Below, piece by piece: positions 17,717-28,752 of a stretch of DNA of 64,000 bases (within the stretch, counting starts at the first letter, position 1; each line of letters opens with the position of its first letter). The DNA lies in the NCBI GenBank assembly GCA_003415625.1, contig PYIU01000010.1, positions 372,001 through 436,000 of the forward strand. Reading direction: 5' to 3'. The notes under the pieces are model-generated. The model made no database searches and was not told the DNA's origin. It saw only the letters and a program-made list of their open reading frames with translations. The stretch is from Aquanectria penicillioides. Taxonomy: Eukaryota > Ascomycota > Sordariomycetes > Hypocreales > Nectriaceae. The translations under genes were made by a program, and so were the position numbers.

Positions 17717-20356
17717 ATGTTATGGATCATGCCGTCGATCCTCAAGATGCAGCAATTACATGGCCTACATCGGCGCCGAGGGGCAGAGAGCAAGGCCGAA
17801 ATCAGCCATACTAGGGCGGCGCAAGCTGGACAACATTGTCGTGCCTTATCACAGGATGGTACGAAATGCGACACCGCGCCACGACACTGGAGCGACAAAT
17901 TTTGCCACTCTCACCATCAAGAATACCAGGAGCTGCATGCAGAGTTCAAGAACGCAGAAGAACAGTACAATGGAATTGTTGCGCCCGAGAAAGGACTCGA
18001 GGGTGAAACGAAGAAGAAGATTTCATGGGGAAGAAAGACTCTCCATTTACGGAACCAGGTCAACCGCCGCTTCTTTAGTCAGAACGCCAAGAACAGGCGG
18101 CATTTTCCATGGATCTTGAAGCTCGAGGCTGAGATTAATGCCCTGGAGGACTCGACAAAAACGGGCCGGGCTCAAGATAATTTGCCGTCTTCAGCAGAAA
18201 CTCTTGCCACGAATGATCCCAGCAGATCTCAAACCCCAGTTTACCGATCACTCCTTGACCCCGAGACTCCCATGTCGGCGTTCGATAACCTACCAGCAGA
18301 CGATGCACTCAAGTTGTTGAAACAAGAGATGGTTGCCATAAGCGAAGAGCTCGTGTCGCAACTTTACAATGTTGCTCCATCATTGAACGATTCTGTCACA
18401 GTGCTCCAGTACCCTGGAGGTGAAACGAGAGAGCCTGACACCGGCGATCTTGTCACTCGCTTCATCTTTCGAGAGTATCTGCTTTGGAATGCAGATGCCG
18501 AAACCTTGGTCAAGGCGAACAAAGCCGAAAGTATTGACTGCTTCATAAAGAAATGTGACTCGTCAGAGCTCCAGGATTACATTGGCTTCTTCGAGACAAT
18601 TGGCTCTGCGGACACATTACACTTGGTTCGTGATGCTGTATCGGATTTTCTCCTTCCTCCTGGCGCATCAGCTATGCGGATTCTTGGCGAGCCTATCGCT
18701 ACAGAAGACATGGAGCTCAAGATGACGGTCAAGGGTTGGGATATCCTATACGAGTACTTTTCGCATCTTGTCGATTGGTTCAATGTCGAGCAATTTTGCT
18801 TCAGGTCTGAAGATTTAACCCTCATCAAAACCTTGATTGCGCTGCACCGATACAGCGACACAGGTGACGATGAGAGTGACTGGCTTTGTCCCGACGATGA
18901 TGTATCTCAAGAGTGCCCTTTGGCTGTGCTTCAAGGGTTTATTGCGATTAGCAAAGGACACTCAAACCCAAAAGTTGGTCCACTTGCTACAACGGGGAGT
19001 ACTTTGACAGAGACGCACTCTCGTTGCTATTTAATTGGAAGAATGGCCAAGAATGAACCATTGGCCGAGGCTTTGATCCAAGAGTTGGTAAACCGCGTTG
19101 CCCGGTACATCACTGTCGTATATGATGGGGATTCAGGCGAGATCGTCGCCCAGAGCATCGAGAAAGATGAGAATCCGTGGATCACACGAAAACGATCTAT
19201 TGCCATTAGTGAATCCGCCGTGGATGTTCCGTGGGAGGTGGAATCGCCACTCGAAGATATTCTTTCTGATCTTGGACAGCTTCGAAACTTTAGGGACAGA
19301 AATATGATCAGAGACTTCTACGAATTTATTATCGTCGACCGAGATCCTGATAAAAGGTTCACCATCTTGGATGACGTGGCGGATGCGTTGATGCAGCTCG
19401 CGGGTGACCCTGCAGCACAGACGATACTCGACAACGCCGTGCACCGTTCGCTTGCAGCAGATGACAAGCATAAGAGGTTGGGAACTGTTTCTGTGGAAAA
19501 GGTCTCCGTTGAAATCGTCGATATTCCTGATCTCCACTACGAGGGTAATCGTGTGCGATCATGGAGCATGTTGGACCATGGACCTTCCTTCATGCGCCAT
19601 CGAGCGAGTATTCAGAGGTCAAAGGCAGAGCTTCGCATTACAAGCAAGATTCTCATCGATATGGAATCCAAGGGACTCATCACCTTGCTGAAAGAGTATC
19701 AACCACCGTTAACTACCCCGTTCATACTGCGCAGCACAGATGGGTTTGAGGATTTGTACTTTGATTGCCATACCAACTTGGTGGAGATGGAAATGCTGTT
19801 GCAAAGCCCTCTAATATCCCCAGGCGCTGCTCCGTTTGCAGATGATCTTTACGAGCTTGCCAAGTCATTCAAAGAGACGAATCCGAATGCTGTATTTGCT
19901 AAAGGCCGGCTACACACACACTACTGCGCTTGGCCGATGCCGGCAACGATGCTGGACAAGTTTTATCATCTCCCCACATTTGGGACAGTCGAAGGTCACA
20001 TCTACCGCTGGAACGTCGTCCCGTTTGATTTGCCTCTCTCGTTGCTTCTATGGCAGTCCTATATCCACAGGGAATTGAATCTCAAATTCTCGTTTGCCTG
20101 TTTTAACCTTACCACGTTTGTTGTGTGTGCCAAGAGCCCAGAGGATGCAAGGGTGAATTTGCAGCTGTTGCTTGAGGAAGCTGGGAAACACGGTTGGAAG
20201 TTGTCGGTGTTACCGCCTTCTATGTGGACAACTGACTTTGAGAGCCTGAATTTGGAGACTCTGTGGGAGGGTACTAAGCCTGCGTTATCTAGGCGGAGAC
20301 ACGAGGATGCGATGGTTGACCCAGCAGGATACTTTTCTTCTTGTAGCATGCAATGA
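17717..20356 (+). CDS. Large uncharacterised protein with a Cys/His motif
   Basis: A single open frame, 879 residues from the ATG at 17717 (later in-frame ATGs at 17729 and 17747 are possible). A compact motif near the N-terminus, HCRALSQDGTKC...HWSDKFCHSHHQEYQ, has four Cys/His ligands in a spacing suggestive of a small zinc-binding finger and is followed by a charged helix. The remaining roughly 750 residues contain no catalytic motif I recognise. The C-terminus (HIYRWNVVPFDLPLSLLLWQ...) looks like a conserved block of a fungal family, but I can attach no name. The true N-terminus is uncertain: an ATG in another frame at 17713 opens a more natural-looking acidic start that ends after 33 codons, hinting at a frameshift or an unseen intron. 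Cytosolic or nuclear location is likely because no signal peptide is visible. Confidence 0.65.
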   Translation: MLWIMPSILKMQQLHGLHRRRGAESKAEISHTRAAQAGQHCRALSQDGTKCDTAPRHWSDKFCHSHHQEYQELHAEFKNAEEQYNGIVAPEKGLEGETKKKISWGRKTLHLRNQVNRRFFSQNAKNRRHFPWILKLEAEINALEDSTKTGRAQDNLPSSAETLATNDPSRSQTPVYRSLLDPETPMSAFDNLPADDALKLLKQEMVAISEELVSQLYNVAPSLNDSVTVLQYPGGETREPDTGDLVTRFIFREYLLWNADAETLVKANKAESIDCFIKKCDSSELQDYIGFFETIGSADTLHLVRDAVSDFLLPPGASAMRILGEPIATEDMELKMTVKGWDILYEYFSHLVDWFNVEQFCFRSEDLTLIKTLIALHRYSDTGDDESDWLCPDDDVSQECPLAVLQGFIAISKGHSNPKVGPLATTGSTLTETHSRCYLIGRMAKNEPLAEALIQELVNRVARYITVVYDGDSGEIVAQSIEKDENPWITRKRSIAISESAVDVPWEVESPLEDILSDLGQLRNFRDRNMIRDFYEFIIVDRDPDKRFTILDDVADALMQLAGDPAAQTILDNAVHRSLAADDKHKRLGTVSVEKVSVEIVDIPDLHYEGNRVRSWSMLDHGPSFMRHRASIQRSKAELRITSKILIDMESKGLITLLKEYQPPLTTPFILRSTDGFEDLYFDCHTNLVEMEMLLQSPLISPGAAPFADDLYELAKSFKETNPNAVFAKGRLHTHYCAWPMPATMLDKFYHLPTFGTVEGHIYRWNVVPFDLPLSLLLWQSYIHRELNLKFSFACFNLTTFVVCAKSPEDARVNLQLLLEEAGKHGWKLSVLPPSMWTTDFESLNLETLWEGTKPALSRRRHEDAMVDPAGYFSSCSMQ

Positions 20357-21715
20357 AATTCAAATGGCTCTTTTTGAAACTCAATTACTATTCCAATTTT
20401 AATCCCCTCGACTAATGCATATAAAGCCTGGAGTTAGTTCATGTATTATTTTTGCAACCAAAGAATGAGCAAGACTGTATACGATGATCCCAATCTCGCA
20501 GTGACAATGCGGGGCTCTCTAAGTGGGCTCTCCGTTTTTCTTCATTCCAGCATCGTTCGTGTCGGTTAGGAAGTGTTGAGCTGTTATAGGGTATTAACCT
20601 AGCCGCCGTACGATGGAAATCCACTTCATGGTCTTCTTATTTACCTTTTTCTTGCCTTCTTGTTGGTTTCAGTTCCACTGGAGCTACAAAATCGACCTAG
20701 TGACGCTGAACATGCCCACACATGAGGATAGGCGCCACAATGAACTGAACTTATGGCAAACGGCCTGAGCTCTCCCATGCCTCATCTGCCGATGTGGCTT
20801 CTCTTTCAGGGTTGCAACTTCCCCTATTCTATCTCCTCGTCGGCCTGCATCACCGAGAAAATCAACTTCCGTATCACTACCAAAAGTAACAACTTACACC
20901 ATTCTCTTCATCTCTCCAACTAGATCTGACCGTTTCGTATTTGTCGAAGAGAGTCGGAGATCTGAGCCGTTCTATGAACTTCCAATAATCAATTGTTCAG
21001 TTCCACCCCAAAATCCAAAGGTGTTGAGAAAAGATGACCTTGATATGACAGAACCCCCTTTTTTCGCCACTCATCGTCACTATTTTGACAGCTTAATAGC
21101 TGAATGCCTTGTTGTGTCAGCTTTCGTCATGGTTTCTGTTCCATACCCCATCCATGTATTGCTTACTTATCGAAATTAGAAAAGAATGCTTCCCCCTCGG
21201 GTCAATTTCATGTTGTTATTCACTTCTTCGAACCCTGCACTGGCTTTCTCCGTTTTTATAGACTGATAAATATCTGGGTTAGTCCTCTGTTCTTATGTAT
21301 TCAAAACGCCAATCCTTCACAGTGGCTCTAGTTTTACAATAAAACAATATTATCAATTATTGGACGGCCCTATCGTTTGCCCCTACGACGCTCCATAATC
21401 GATAGCTCTTGGTCACTCAACAACTCCTAGGTCTGTGGAATCAGAAAACAGCCTGGTAGCAGATGCTGATGGTAAGACGAGGCTGAAGTGATGAAGCTAG
21501 CGCTGGGTTTGTGTCATACCTATATGGCAGCCCACGGCCTTAGAGACCGTATCCTGATTGGATGCCCAGCGTAATGTGCAAAATGAGGGTTTTTCACACA
21601 TATATCTTATCGCTGCCTGATATGATGTTGGCATCTCCACGTTATCAAAGTATCGATCCGTTAACTCATGCCTCACGTTGGCGTGCGATGACCAAGGCAG
21701 CGAGCACAAAACGCC
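20357..21715. other. Intergenic
   Basis: About 1.36 kb, A/T-rich toward 21,350. No frame with domain features, repeat or RNA gene was seen. It includes the promoter of the gene at 21716, for which no TATA box is evident. Confidence 0.45.
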
Positions 21716-24190
21716 ATGTCATCTCTCATCCAGATCCAGTGGTCTCTGGACAACAGCATCTTCAAAAGCGCAGAAGTCTTGGTCAAACTCTTGCAGGCGA
21801 CTCGTGATGACGACGTGCAGAGCGCTGCCGTCATGGCCCTCGAGGCCCTAGGCTCAGGAATGATGGTTTGCCCCGGAAGAATCGACGACGGGAAGAATGC
21901 ATTGCACAATACAGGGCGTGTTGAACAACTTAAGGATGTCCTGGTCTCAATCGGCCTCAGCTCTGGAGGAATCGCGCATTTTATTCGTAAAACGGCCACA
22001 CAATGTATTTCGTCTTTTGTGCTCGCCGCAAGCTTAAAACCCTTTTTACGCGACGAGGAAATCGGGAATGTTTTCTACGAGATGCTTGTGTGTCAGGGCC
22101 TGTTAAGGAAACCCGAGCTCAGATGCTCTCGTGATCAGCTGAGTAAGGCAATATCGGCAATTTGCGGGTATACTGATAGCATTATACCAAATGCTACTGT
22201 GAGTACCGTGATAGACGCTTTACGACACTCGGCAGATCCCAACCCGGGCTGGATGAAGTGTGCATTGGCGCCACCCAGAGCAGAAGCACTGGCCAAAATC
22301 TACTCTGCAGTATATGCAGGATTAAAGAAGGATGAGGTTGACTTGGTGACATTGAAGGGAGCTTCTGGTTGTATTCCCGTGGCCGCATCTCTTTTATGGC
22401 TACAAGGCGATGAAGCTCAAGTCATTGTAAATGACAAAGTCGTTCTGATTTCTTCTGGGTCCCCCAAATTGTCCATTATTCTATCAACTGAAGCGGCTGA
22501 AGCAAGGACCAATTCATGGCATGTCCAGGAGTGGCGAGAGGCCGTTGCTATATCTTCCCTGGTGGTCACTGACACAGCTACCGAGAACCTCTCGCCTGCT
22601 CTCTCATCCTTCGTCCCTGCTTCAGCAGCGAAAGCAGTAATTATGGCTCAGTACAACCTCACCCATGCTCAAGTCGCTCAAGTTGGGATGGTTGGTACTG
22701 CAATGGTTCTCGTGGCCACAGAAAGGGGACTTGTCACACTTGAGCCTCCCGTCCCCGGAGCGGTGCCGCGAGAGGTGAAGCTTCAAAAGATTTGCCAGAC
22801 TGCTTACCTATCGAGGGTTATGCAGAGTATGGTTTGTTTTGGGTGGAACAACGACGAAGTAGCCGGCGCAGACAAACTTGCCGCTGAAATCAAAGCCTGG
22901 ACAGAGCATGGATATGAAGGATTGAACCTGGATGAGATCAAGCCTCCGCATGCCCTAACACAGAAACCAATCGACAGCATCGTTTGGCTCATCGAATTAG
23001 TATTCAGACGATGGGTTGTCAAGTCCGGCATGGCCGCCACGGAAATTACTTCGGGTGTTGCAGAGGCAGCCATTTATTTGGCAGGCGAGTCACTGTATTC
23101 GAGCATATGCTCCCAATTTCCTCAGAAACGCTTCTTTAGGGTTGGGTCTTTCTACAATATTGCTAACAGCGGCGCCTATATGCTGCACTGGATCATCCGC
23201 CATGAAGGGCTCCGTGGGCGGAAAGACACTCCTGCTCCCATAGCCAAATTGGCGTCACATGTGATTGACACAATTACGCTCAGAGCGCTTTGGTGCAACT
23301 GCATGGCTTCTTTACTTCCAGGAGCCAGCAGTCCAGACGCATCTGTTGCGTTTGTCAGCTTGGATTCGGATAACAGCATTCACCGTCGTGATCTCGCCTT
23401 CGCCATCAATGGATATGTCGCCTTGTCCCCGCAGCTTCGGTCCATATCCACACGGCCCAGAGATGCCATGGCGGTGGACATAATTGCAGGTTACATGCGA
23501 TGTGACGCCGCAGAGGGTGACAATGATAGACTGATGAGGATACAAGCGGATGACCAGACGCTGTACAATGAGGGAGAGGGGGATTGGCCGTCGGCTTCCA
23601 GCCTGCGTCCTTTCGATACACAGGGCAACTATGTCGGTTTGAAGCCATTAGCAGACCGTGATGGGCTCCAGGTGAAGCATTACTGGCATCAATCCAATCG
23701 AATACTCAAGTTGCGAATAGGAATCCTCCATCCTGCCACTGGTCGAGTTGATCACGCGGACTGGATTAGCTCCATGGAAGCCATTGCCGGCGCAACTCAC
23801 CTTACAGACCTGCATTTGCCAGGATTCGCCGAACGGGCTCTAGCAGAGACGTGGAAGTCAGAAAATATTTGGTCTACCATACACGTGGTGACAGCAGCGA
23901 CAGGGGACATCCCCAAGGATCCAAACGGAGCTATTGTGAGATGCATCAGTCGAACATACGGAAACGAGGAATTGCGTTTCTTCTATGCTGGAATGGTCAG
24001 TATTCACAACCTATACCTTTGTCACGGCTGCTCCATTGTGGGATGTATACAAAGTGCTTTGGAAGGCGAAAAAAAAGAGAAGATGTTGGCTTGGGACAGG
24101 TATCCAGGAACGTCAAGGAGACACGAGAGTTGGATGGATCCAAGGTTTGCTGACCAGCTTGTTTCTCCCGGGTGGTTCATTCTGTTGTGA
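21716..24190 (+). CDS. Large uncharacterised fungal protein
   Basis: One open frame of 824 residues from the ATG at 21716. The N-terminal quarter is Ala/Leu-rich and helical, resembling an armadillo/HEAT-like solenoid (SAEVLVKLLQATRDDDVQSAAVMALEALG). The middle is mixed alpha/beta, and the C-terminal third contains a block with regularly spaced aromatic residues (KHYWHQSNRILKLRIGIL). No catalytic motif, signal peptide or transmembrane helix was recognised. Near the end (23995 onward) a GTCAGT could start an intron, so the last 65 residues are less sure. Function unknown; presence of one long frame with normal codon usage supports a functional gene. Confidence 0.65.
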   Translation: MSSLIQIQWSLDNSIFKSAEVLVKLLQATRDDDVQSAAVMALEALGSGMMVCPGRIDDGKNALHNTGRVEQLKDVLVSIGLSSGGIAHFIRKTATQCISSFVLAASLKPFLRDEEIGNVFYEMLVCQGLLRKPELRCSRDQLSKAISAICGYTDSIIPNATVSTVIDALRHSADPNPGWMKCALAPPRAEALAKIYSAVYAGLKKDEVDLVTLKGASGCIPVAASLLWLQGDEAQVIVNDKVVLISSGSPKLSIILSTEAAEARTNSWHVQEWREAVAISSLVVTDTATENLSPALSSFVPASAAKAVIMAQYNLTHAQVAQVGMVGTAMVLVATERGLVTLEPPVPGAVPREVKLQKICQTAYLSRVMQSMVCFGWNNDEVAGADKLAAEIKAWTEHGYEGLNLDEIKPPHALTQKPIDSIVWLIELVFRRWVVKSGMAATEITSGVAEAAIYLAGESLYSSICSQFPQKRFFRVGSFYNIANSGAYMLHWIIRHEGLRGRKDTPAPIAKLASHVIDTITLRALWCNCMASLLPGASSPDASVAFVSLDSDNSIHRRDLAFAINGYVALSPQLRSISTRPRDAMAVDIIAGYMRCDAAEGDNDRLMRIQADDQTLYNEGEGDWPSASSLRPFDTQGNYVGLKPLADRDGLQVKHYWHQSNRILKLRIGILHPATGRVDHADWISSMEAIAGATHLTDLHLPGFAERALAETWKSENIWSTIHVVTAATGDIPKDPNGAIVRCISRTYGNEELRFFYAGMVSIHNLYLCHGCSIVGCIQSALEGEKKEKMLAWDRYPGTSRRHESWMDPRFADQLVSPGWFILL

Positions 24191-24647
24191 ATTGGGCGTG
24201 ATTGCTCAACAATATCCACAGCCAATCAGACTTGGATATGTTTGGTTCGTGCCTGGCCTGACTTTGTCAAGCGAGAAATTGTTGGCCATGTTTGATTTGC
24301 GAGTTGGTTGGAATTATGGAACCATTGGATAAATGATAGTGGGCTTAATGACCATGCTAAGCTGATGATAAAAATACAACACATCGAATTGACCATTCAA
24401 AGACGTGATGTTGGACAAGGCAGAGGAGTTTACGGAATTGTCTTTGAACAACCATCTGGCCCAGGGCTCCTCTATATGTCCTCCCTGAGCAGCCAATAGT
24501 CCAGAAGATGTAACGAGATTCCATTTTAAATTGCCCCTAGTTGACAGCTAAGAGTCATAAAATGAACCAACTTGCCTAGGCGATTCTCTCAGAGAGTTCT
24601 TTACGGGGTCAAAAAGGGACAAACCGAGACACTAAATGAAAATCAAC
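24191..24647. other. Intergenic between convergent genes
   Basis: A short spacer between the 3' ends of the plus-strand gene at 21716 and the minus-strand epimerase-like gene. No feature found. Confidence 0.5.
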
Positions 24648-25733
24648 TCAGCTCAGCTCAAACCCATCACCCTTATCCTCCGATACAAGCGCCTTAAAAT
24701 GAGTGAGAGAATCTAGGCGTTCTTGTCTACTTTTGTTTCGGGCAACGTCCTCATCGCCACGCTTCACTGCCCCCTCGTAGGCACGTCGATAGACGCCGAT
24801 ATTCTCACTAAACGGAATCATCCTATCCGTCCAACCGGTCAACGCCCGAATCTTGTCGCTACTGCACCACTGACTGTAACCGAACAAGGCTCTCAGCGTC
24901 ATGGCGGCTCCAAAGCTGCCATCCACGGAGTCAACGAACTCGGCCCCTCCTCTAATCTGGTACTCTGTCACAAGAGCTTGAAGCACTGACTGCGACGTCT
25001 CGTATCGGGCTGCCGAAATGTTGAAGGCCTGTCCAGCCACCTTGGCTCGGTCTGTATGTTCGCTGAGTGCCAAATACGCTTCAGCACAGTCGTCAACATG
25101 GAGCATGTGCATGATGGTACGTGGGTTGACATCGAGCTTCAGGCTCTGCTCACCGCTCTCAGCAACACGGCTTGCAAAATCGAAGAGGCATCCGAGGATG
25201 CTGCTGCTGTGCCCGTACACATTGGTCGGTCGGATGATCGCCGCGTCAAAGAGACTTTGGTAATCAAGCACCTTGAGTGAATAGTTCGTGCGGGGAGCAA
25301 TGAATGACAGTGGTGCAAGGGGCGACTCTTCAGTATGCGGGGCGAGGTCTACATCCCCTTCGTTTTCAGTGTGCCCATAGTCTTTGCTCCCCGACGTCCA
25401 TAGGACCAACGGCTTAACGCCCTCCTTGCTGCTAACCTTGGCAATGTCTTTCAACATTTCAAGGGTTGGCGGGAAATATGAGGCAAAGTCAGAAGGCGCA
25501 GAGCAGACCGCAATGGTGTCAACAGTTTTCGTCTGTTTGTATAAGTCTTTGAGGAACGAAAGGTCTGGGAGAGTTGAGATAATTGGAGTGACTTCAGCGA
25601 CAGATAACAAGGCAGCCGCCTCAGGTCCTCGTACGAGGCCGAATACTCTCCAGCCTGCTCGGCTATATGCTCGACATACGGCAGACCCTATGTATCCGTT
25701 TGCGGCCTCCACGAGGATAGTGCGGCGAGCCAT
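24648..25733 (-). CDS. NAD(P)-dependent epimerase/dehydratase-like (extended SDR)
   Basis: An intronless frame of 361 residues; ATG in good context at 25733. The N-terminus TILVEAANGYIGSAVCRAYSRAGW is a Rossmann glycine motif (GxxGxxG variant, AANGYIG) followed by an Arg that usually favours NADP. Further SDR marks are an SGSKDYG-type catalytic Ser region, NYSLKVLDY (Tyr and Lys, with one residue fewer than the canonical YxxxK), AAIIRPTNVYG (the RPxxVYG block) and HVDDCAEAYL. Length and order fit the extended or atypical SDR family, whose members reduce or epimerise sugars, flavonoid-like or small carbonyl substrates; the substrate cannot be read here. It is divergently transcribed from a Zn2Cys6 regulator 575 bp away, so that regulator is the obvious candidate controller. 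Confidence 0.85.
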   Translation of the reverse strand: MARRTILVEAANGYIGSAVCRAYSRAGWRVFGLVRGPEAAALLSVAEVTPIISTLPDLSFLKDLYKQTKTVDTIAVCSAPSDFASYFPPTLEMLKDIAKVSSKEGVKPLVLWTSGSKDYGHTENEGDVDLAPHTEESPLAPLSFIAPRTNYSLKVLDYQSLFDAAIIRPTNVYGHSSSILGCLFDFASRVAESGEQSLKLDVNPRTIMHMLHVDDCAEAYLALSEHTDRAKVAGQAFNISAARYETSQSVLQALVTEYQIRGGAEFVDSVDGSFGAAMTLRALFGYSQWCSSDKIRALTGWTDRMIPFSENIGVYRRAYEGAVKRGDEDVARNKSRQERLDSLTHFKALVSEDKGDGFELS

Positions 25734-26308
25734 GGTGTAGCGAGATATGAATTTGGGTGTGTGAAATAAGTGTAAGGGAGGGAGTGATGGGGAATTGATT
25801 GCTGGGGCTTTGGGACCGAGCCTCTTTATAGTTGAGATTTCTCTACGCTAGACGCTAGCATGTACCCAGGATGATTCAACAGAATACAAATACAACCCGA
25901 GAAAGCGATCCCCAGGAGCTCCAATTTGTCATCACCAGGGCCAGGTCATAACCCTTGTTGCTATGCGATAGCCTTGGCCTAACATTCTGTTGTCGCCGTT
26001 TGGTCCCTCTTGCGGCAAGTTAAACTCGAAATACGCGGCCGTGGTCTAAACTGACAAGATCAGGCAAGGCTAGGACCTTGATATCCGTCAAAGGCCGTCT
26101 TATTCCTTGATGGTGGTGTCGTACTTTCATCCTTCTGGTTAGTGTGGCCCACTTATGCATCGGTCGCTGCATCGACCGATGCGTCGGCTGCTGCATACGA
26201 GGCCCAGTTTGAATGTGACCCATGAACCCGTCGGCAAGATTGTGTGATGCCATCAGGCTTGTCCTATCCACAGTCCATCCCTCAGCGCATCTGAAGCGGA
26301 AGCTCACA
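25734..26308. promoter_or_regulatory. Shared promoter of SDR and Zn2Cys6 regulator
   Basis: A 575-bp divergent intergenic region. On the minus strand CTATAAAGAGG (25821-25831) lies about 90 nt upstream of the SDR start and can serve as its TATA box. The regulator side contains the inverted repeat at 26157-26182 and several more CGG triplets. Confidence 0.6.
26157..26182. promoter_or_regulatory. Perfect inverted repeat with CGG-N12-CCG
   Basis: Ten-base arms GCATCGGTCG and CGACCGATGC flank the six bases CTGCAT. The arms place CGG and CCG in everted-half-site (Gal4-like) orientation with 12 bases between. Zn2Cys6 dimers commonly bind CGG inverted pairs with fixed spacing, and the regulator encoded 127 bp downstream is of this class, so autoregulation or control of the SDR is plausible. 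This is inference from the symmetry. Confidence 0.5.
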
Positions 26309-28075
26309 ATGTCTTCCGCTATCCCAATCCCAGTAACTCTCAAGTCGCAGCGCGCTTGCGTCTTTTGTCGCCATCGCAAACAGACGTGCGATAGGTCACT
26401 GCCCAGTTGCTCACGGTGTGCTTTGTAAGCTTCCAGCGTTATTGTGGTGGTTGAGGCATTGTTTCCGGTTTCTCGATTCCTGGTGAAGCCAGATGCTGAG
26501 ACAGTTCGTTTCTACAGGAAAGGCAGAGACTGCGATTACTCCCTCGGCAAATTGTCCCTGCAGGGCGACATAGCAACACCCTCCTTGTCCCAGGATGACC
26601 ATGAGCCCATCGCCAAAGTCTGCGAGCCATGCGGGTGCCTTGAGGTTTCCTCGCATGGCGAGATTCGGTTCCTGCGGGCGATTTCTGGTTACGGCAACCG
26701 GCACATTACTCACAATGACGGTAGCTATGGCCTGGATCAACTCATTTGGTCAATGATTGACCTTGAATGTGGCGGCATTGCCAAGGTTTCACATCAGTAC
26801 TTCGAAACTGTGCAGAGGTGGCTCCCTATTATTGAGAAAAGATCATTATGCAATGTCTTTCATAAACTGCGAGACGATATTGGAGCGTATCCCGGTGACA
26901 ACTTCCCCTTCCTGCTTCTCTGCATGTGCCTGATCACAAAAGGCCGATGTACATCTTTCCGCCATCGGCCAGAGGAGAGTTCGCTCTACTTCCTCGCAAG
27001 AAGACTGTTTTTTATTCTACAAGAGAAGACACCATCCCTTACTTTGTTACAAGCGGGTATTCTAATCGTGGCTTATGAGTGTGGTCACGGGCTGGTGAGG
27101 TCATCATACATGACCCTAGCTTCCTGTGCAGCATTGGCTCGAGTTATGAGACTTGACCAGCATCTCTCTTCTGTGCTGAATGCTGGCCCTCATGACCAAA
27201 CTGAACCAGCTGTTCTGTGCTGGAGTGCGATTGTGCTCCTGGACCGGTAAGATACGCAGCAAGAATCCACCCAGCGAGCGGAATTGCTAACCTCGGCTCT
27301 CACCCAAAGCATGATTGCTCTTTCAAATTTCCAGTCTAGTTTCTCGCTCATCGTTCCACCGCCGACCGATAAGCACTTTGACTCATCACTTCAACTTTTG
27401 GAAAACAGATTGGCGACACCAAAGACCTACGAGCAAAACCATTGGTCCTTTGAAGCCACTGCTGCAGCTGCGGAACTAGTTGGAGAAGCTATAGAATGTA
27501 TGAGAAGCGATTGTAAGATGCCAATAGACAAGCTGTACCTTGTCAAGTCCAGAACGGAGAAGTTGGTCGAAGTCCTTCTTGGCATCAGTCAGGTGGAGGC
27601 TATGCTAACCTGTGAGATGATCCCTCTGGCAATCAAGTAAGGTCAAACCACTTCTATTCATGCATTATACTAAACTACTAATTCCCAGCGCCCTTGCTGC
27701 CATACGCTTAAAGTGCATATATAGCCTTGACGAAGAGGATTACAATTCACGGTCGCAGAAAGAACTACGCTCAACATTCAACATGGCTTTGGACATGGTG
27801 CGGGTCTGTCCTAGTGATTATGTCGAATCCAAAGTTAGCAGGTTCTCCTTTGTGGCGCTTTGCACAATCTTCTGCGCAGCTCTTCGTCTTTCACGGCATT
27901 TCCACCGAGACCTGCTTTTGGCAGATTTTGGGCATCTCCGGTCCGGATTGTCTGTTTTCCAACAGCACTGGGCTATTGGTGGTATGTACGGCCTCCTCAA
28001 ACCCCTGCACATACCTGTTGACATAGATTCAAAATAGATGTCTTCGTGACAGAGTTGGATAAATTAGTCACATAA
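26309..28075 (+). CDS. Zn2Cys6 fungal transcription factor
   Basis: Five exons: 26309-26424, 26518-27246, 27310-27636, 27689-27981 and 28038-28075. Phases match at all four junctions and the total is 500 residues. The binuclear zinc cluster is complete only after intron 1 is removed: Cys17, 20, 27, 34, 37 and 44 in the order CVFC, TC, SC, RC and DC (spacing 2-6-6-2-6). The rest has the all-helical fungal regulatory middle region, with FLLLCMCLI, YFLARRLFFILQ, LLQAGILIVAYECGHG, CAALARVMRLD and LCWSAIVLLDR as its typical helices. Such proteins bind CGG half sites as dimers in the nucleus. It is divergent from the SDR gene, with a CGG-N12-CCG palindrome in between. I see no defect. The last exon is only 38 nt, which automatic annotation could miss. 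Confidence 0.85.
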
Positions 28076-28752
28076 GGTTCCGAATCAATATTTTACGACG
28101 ATCATCTTTTGTAATGATGACCAACTTCATATGTGCAAAAATCGTCGTTCCGTATCTTGCCAAGCGTACTTCCGACTTGTCATTGCCCAGGAATGACCAT
28201 CATCGTCTTCTTCTCGAGAGAGTCTTCCGTTATCGTCGAAGACAAATTATAAATCCCGCTTGTATCTCCTAGATTGATTGGTGATAAAGTCTGGCTTGGA
28301 GTATCTACACTAGCACTTAAATGCTGACAAGGCTGCGTCCTGGCAAAAATACCCGTGGCTGTCGAAGTAAGGCTGAGATGAGTCAGGTGACACGGCCCTG
28401 ACGCATTAAAATCAGGCTGAGAATATTTTTCTGTTTTTCACTTTTTCTTGGTTCAATCAACAAAAAGTCGAATCTGAATGGTTATTCCCTTCATGCGGTT
28501 TCAGCAGACAGCTTGCCGGCAACCTCGGACAGTTCCGATTTCGCGTAGTGCGAGCCGAATGCCATTACGAGCTTAATACGCGTCCAAACGCTTCTTGAAG
28601 AAAAACCATGAGTTGCATCCTATCGCATGCGCGAAATAAGTAAAGACAACTGAGGTACTTTGAGCCTCTAGAAGGACTGACTCAGACTAATCGGTCAAGA
28701 TTGGAGCGCTCATAGAGCTATTCTCTAGCCACGCCTACACCCGAATAATGCG
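28076..28752. other. Intergenic
   Basis: Spacer between the regulator and the NACHT gene; no gene or repeat recognised. The promoter of the NACHT gene should be here, but no clear TATA box is evident. Confidence 0.45.
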
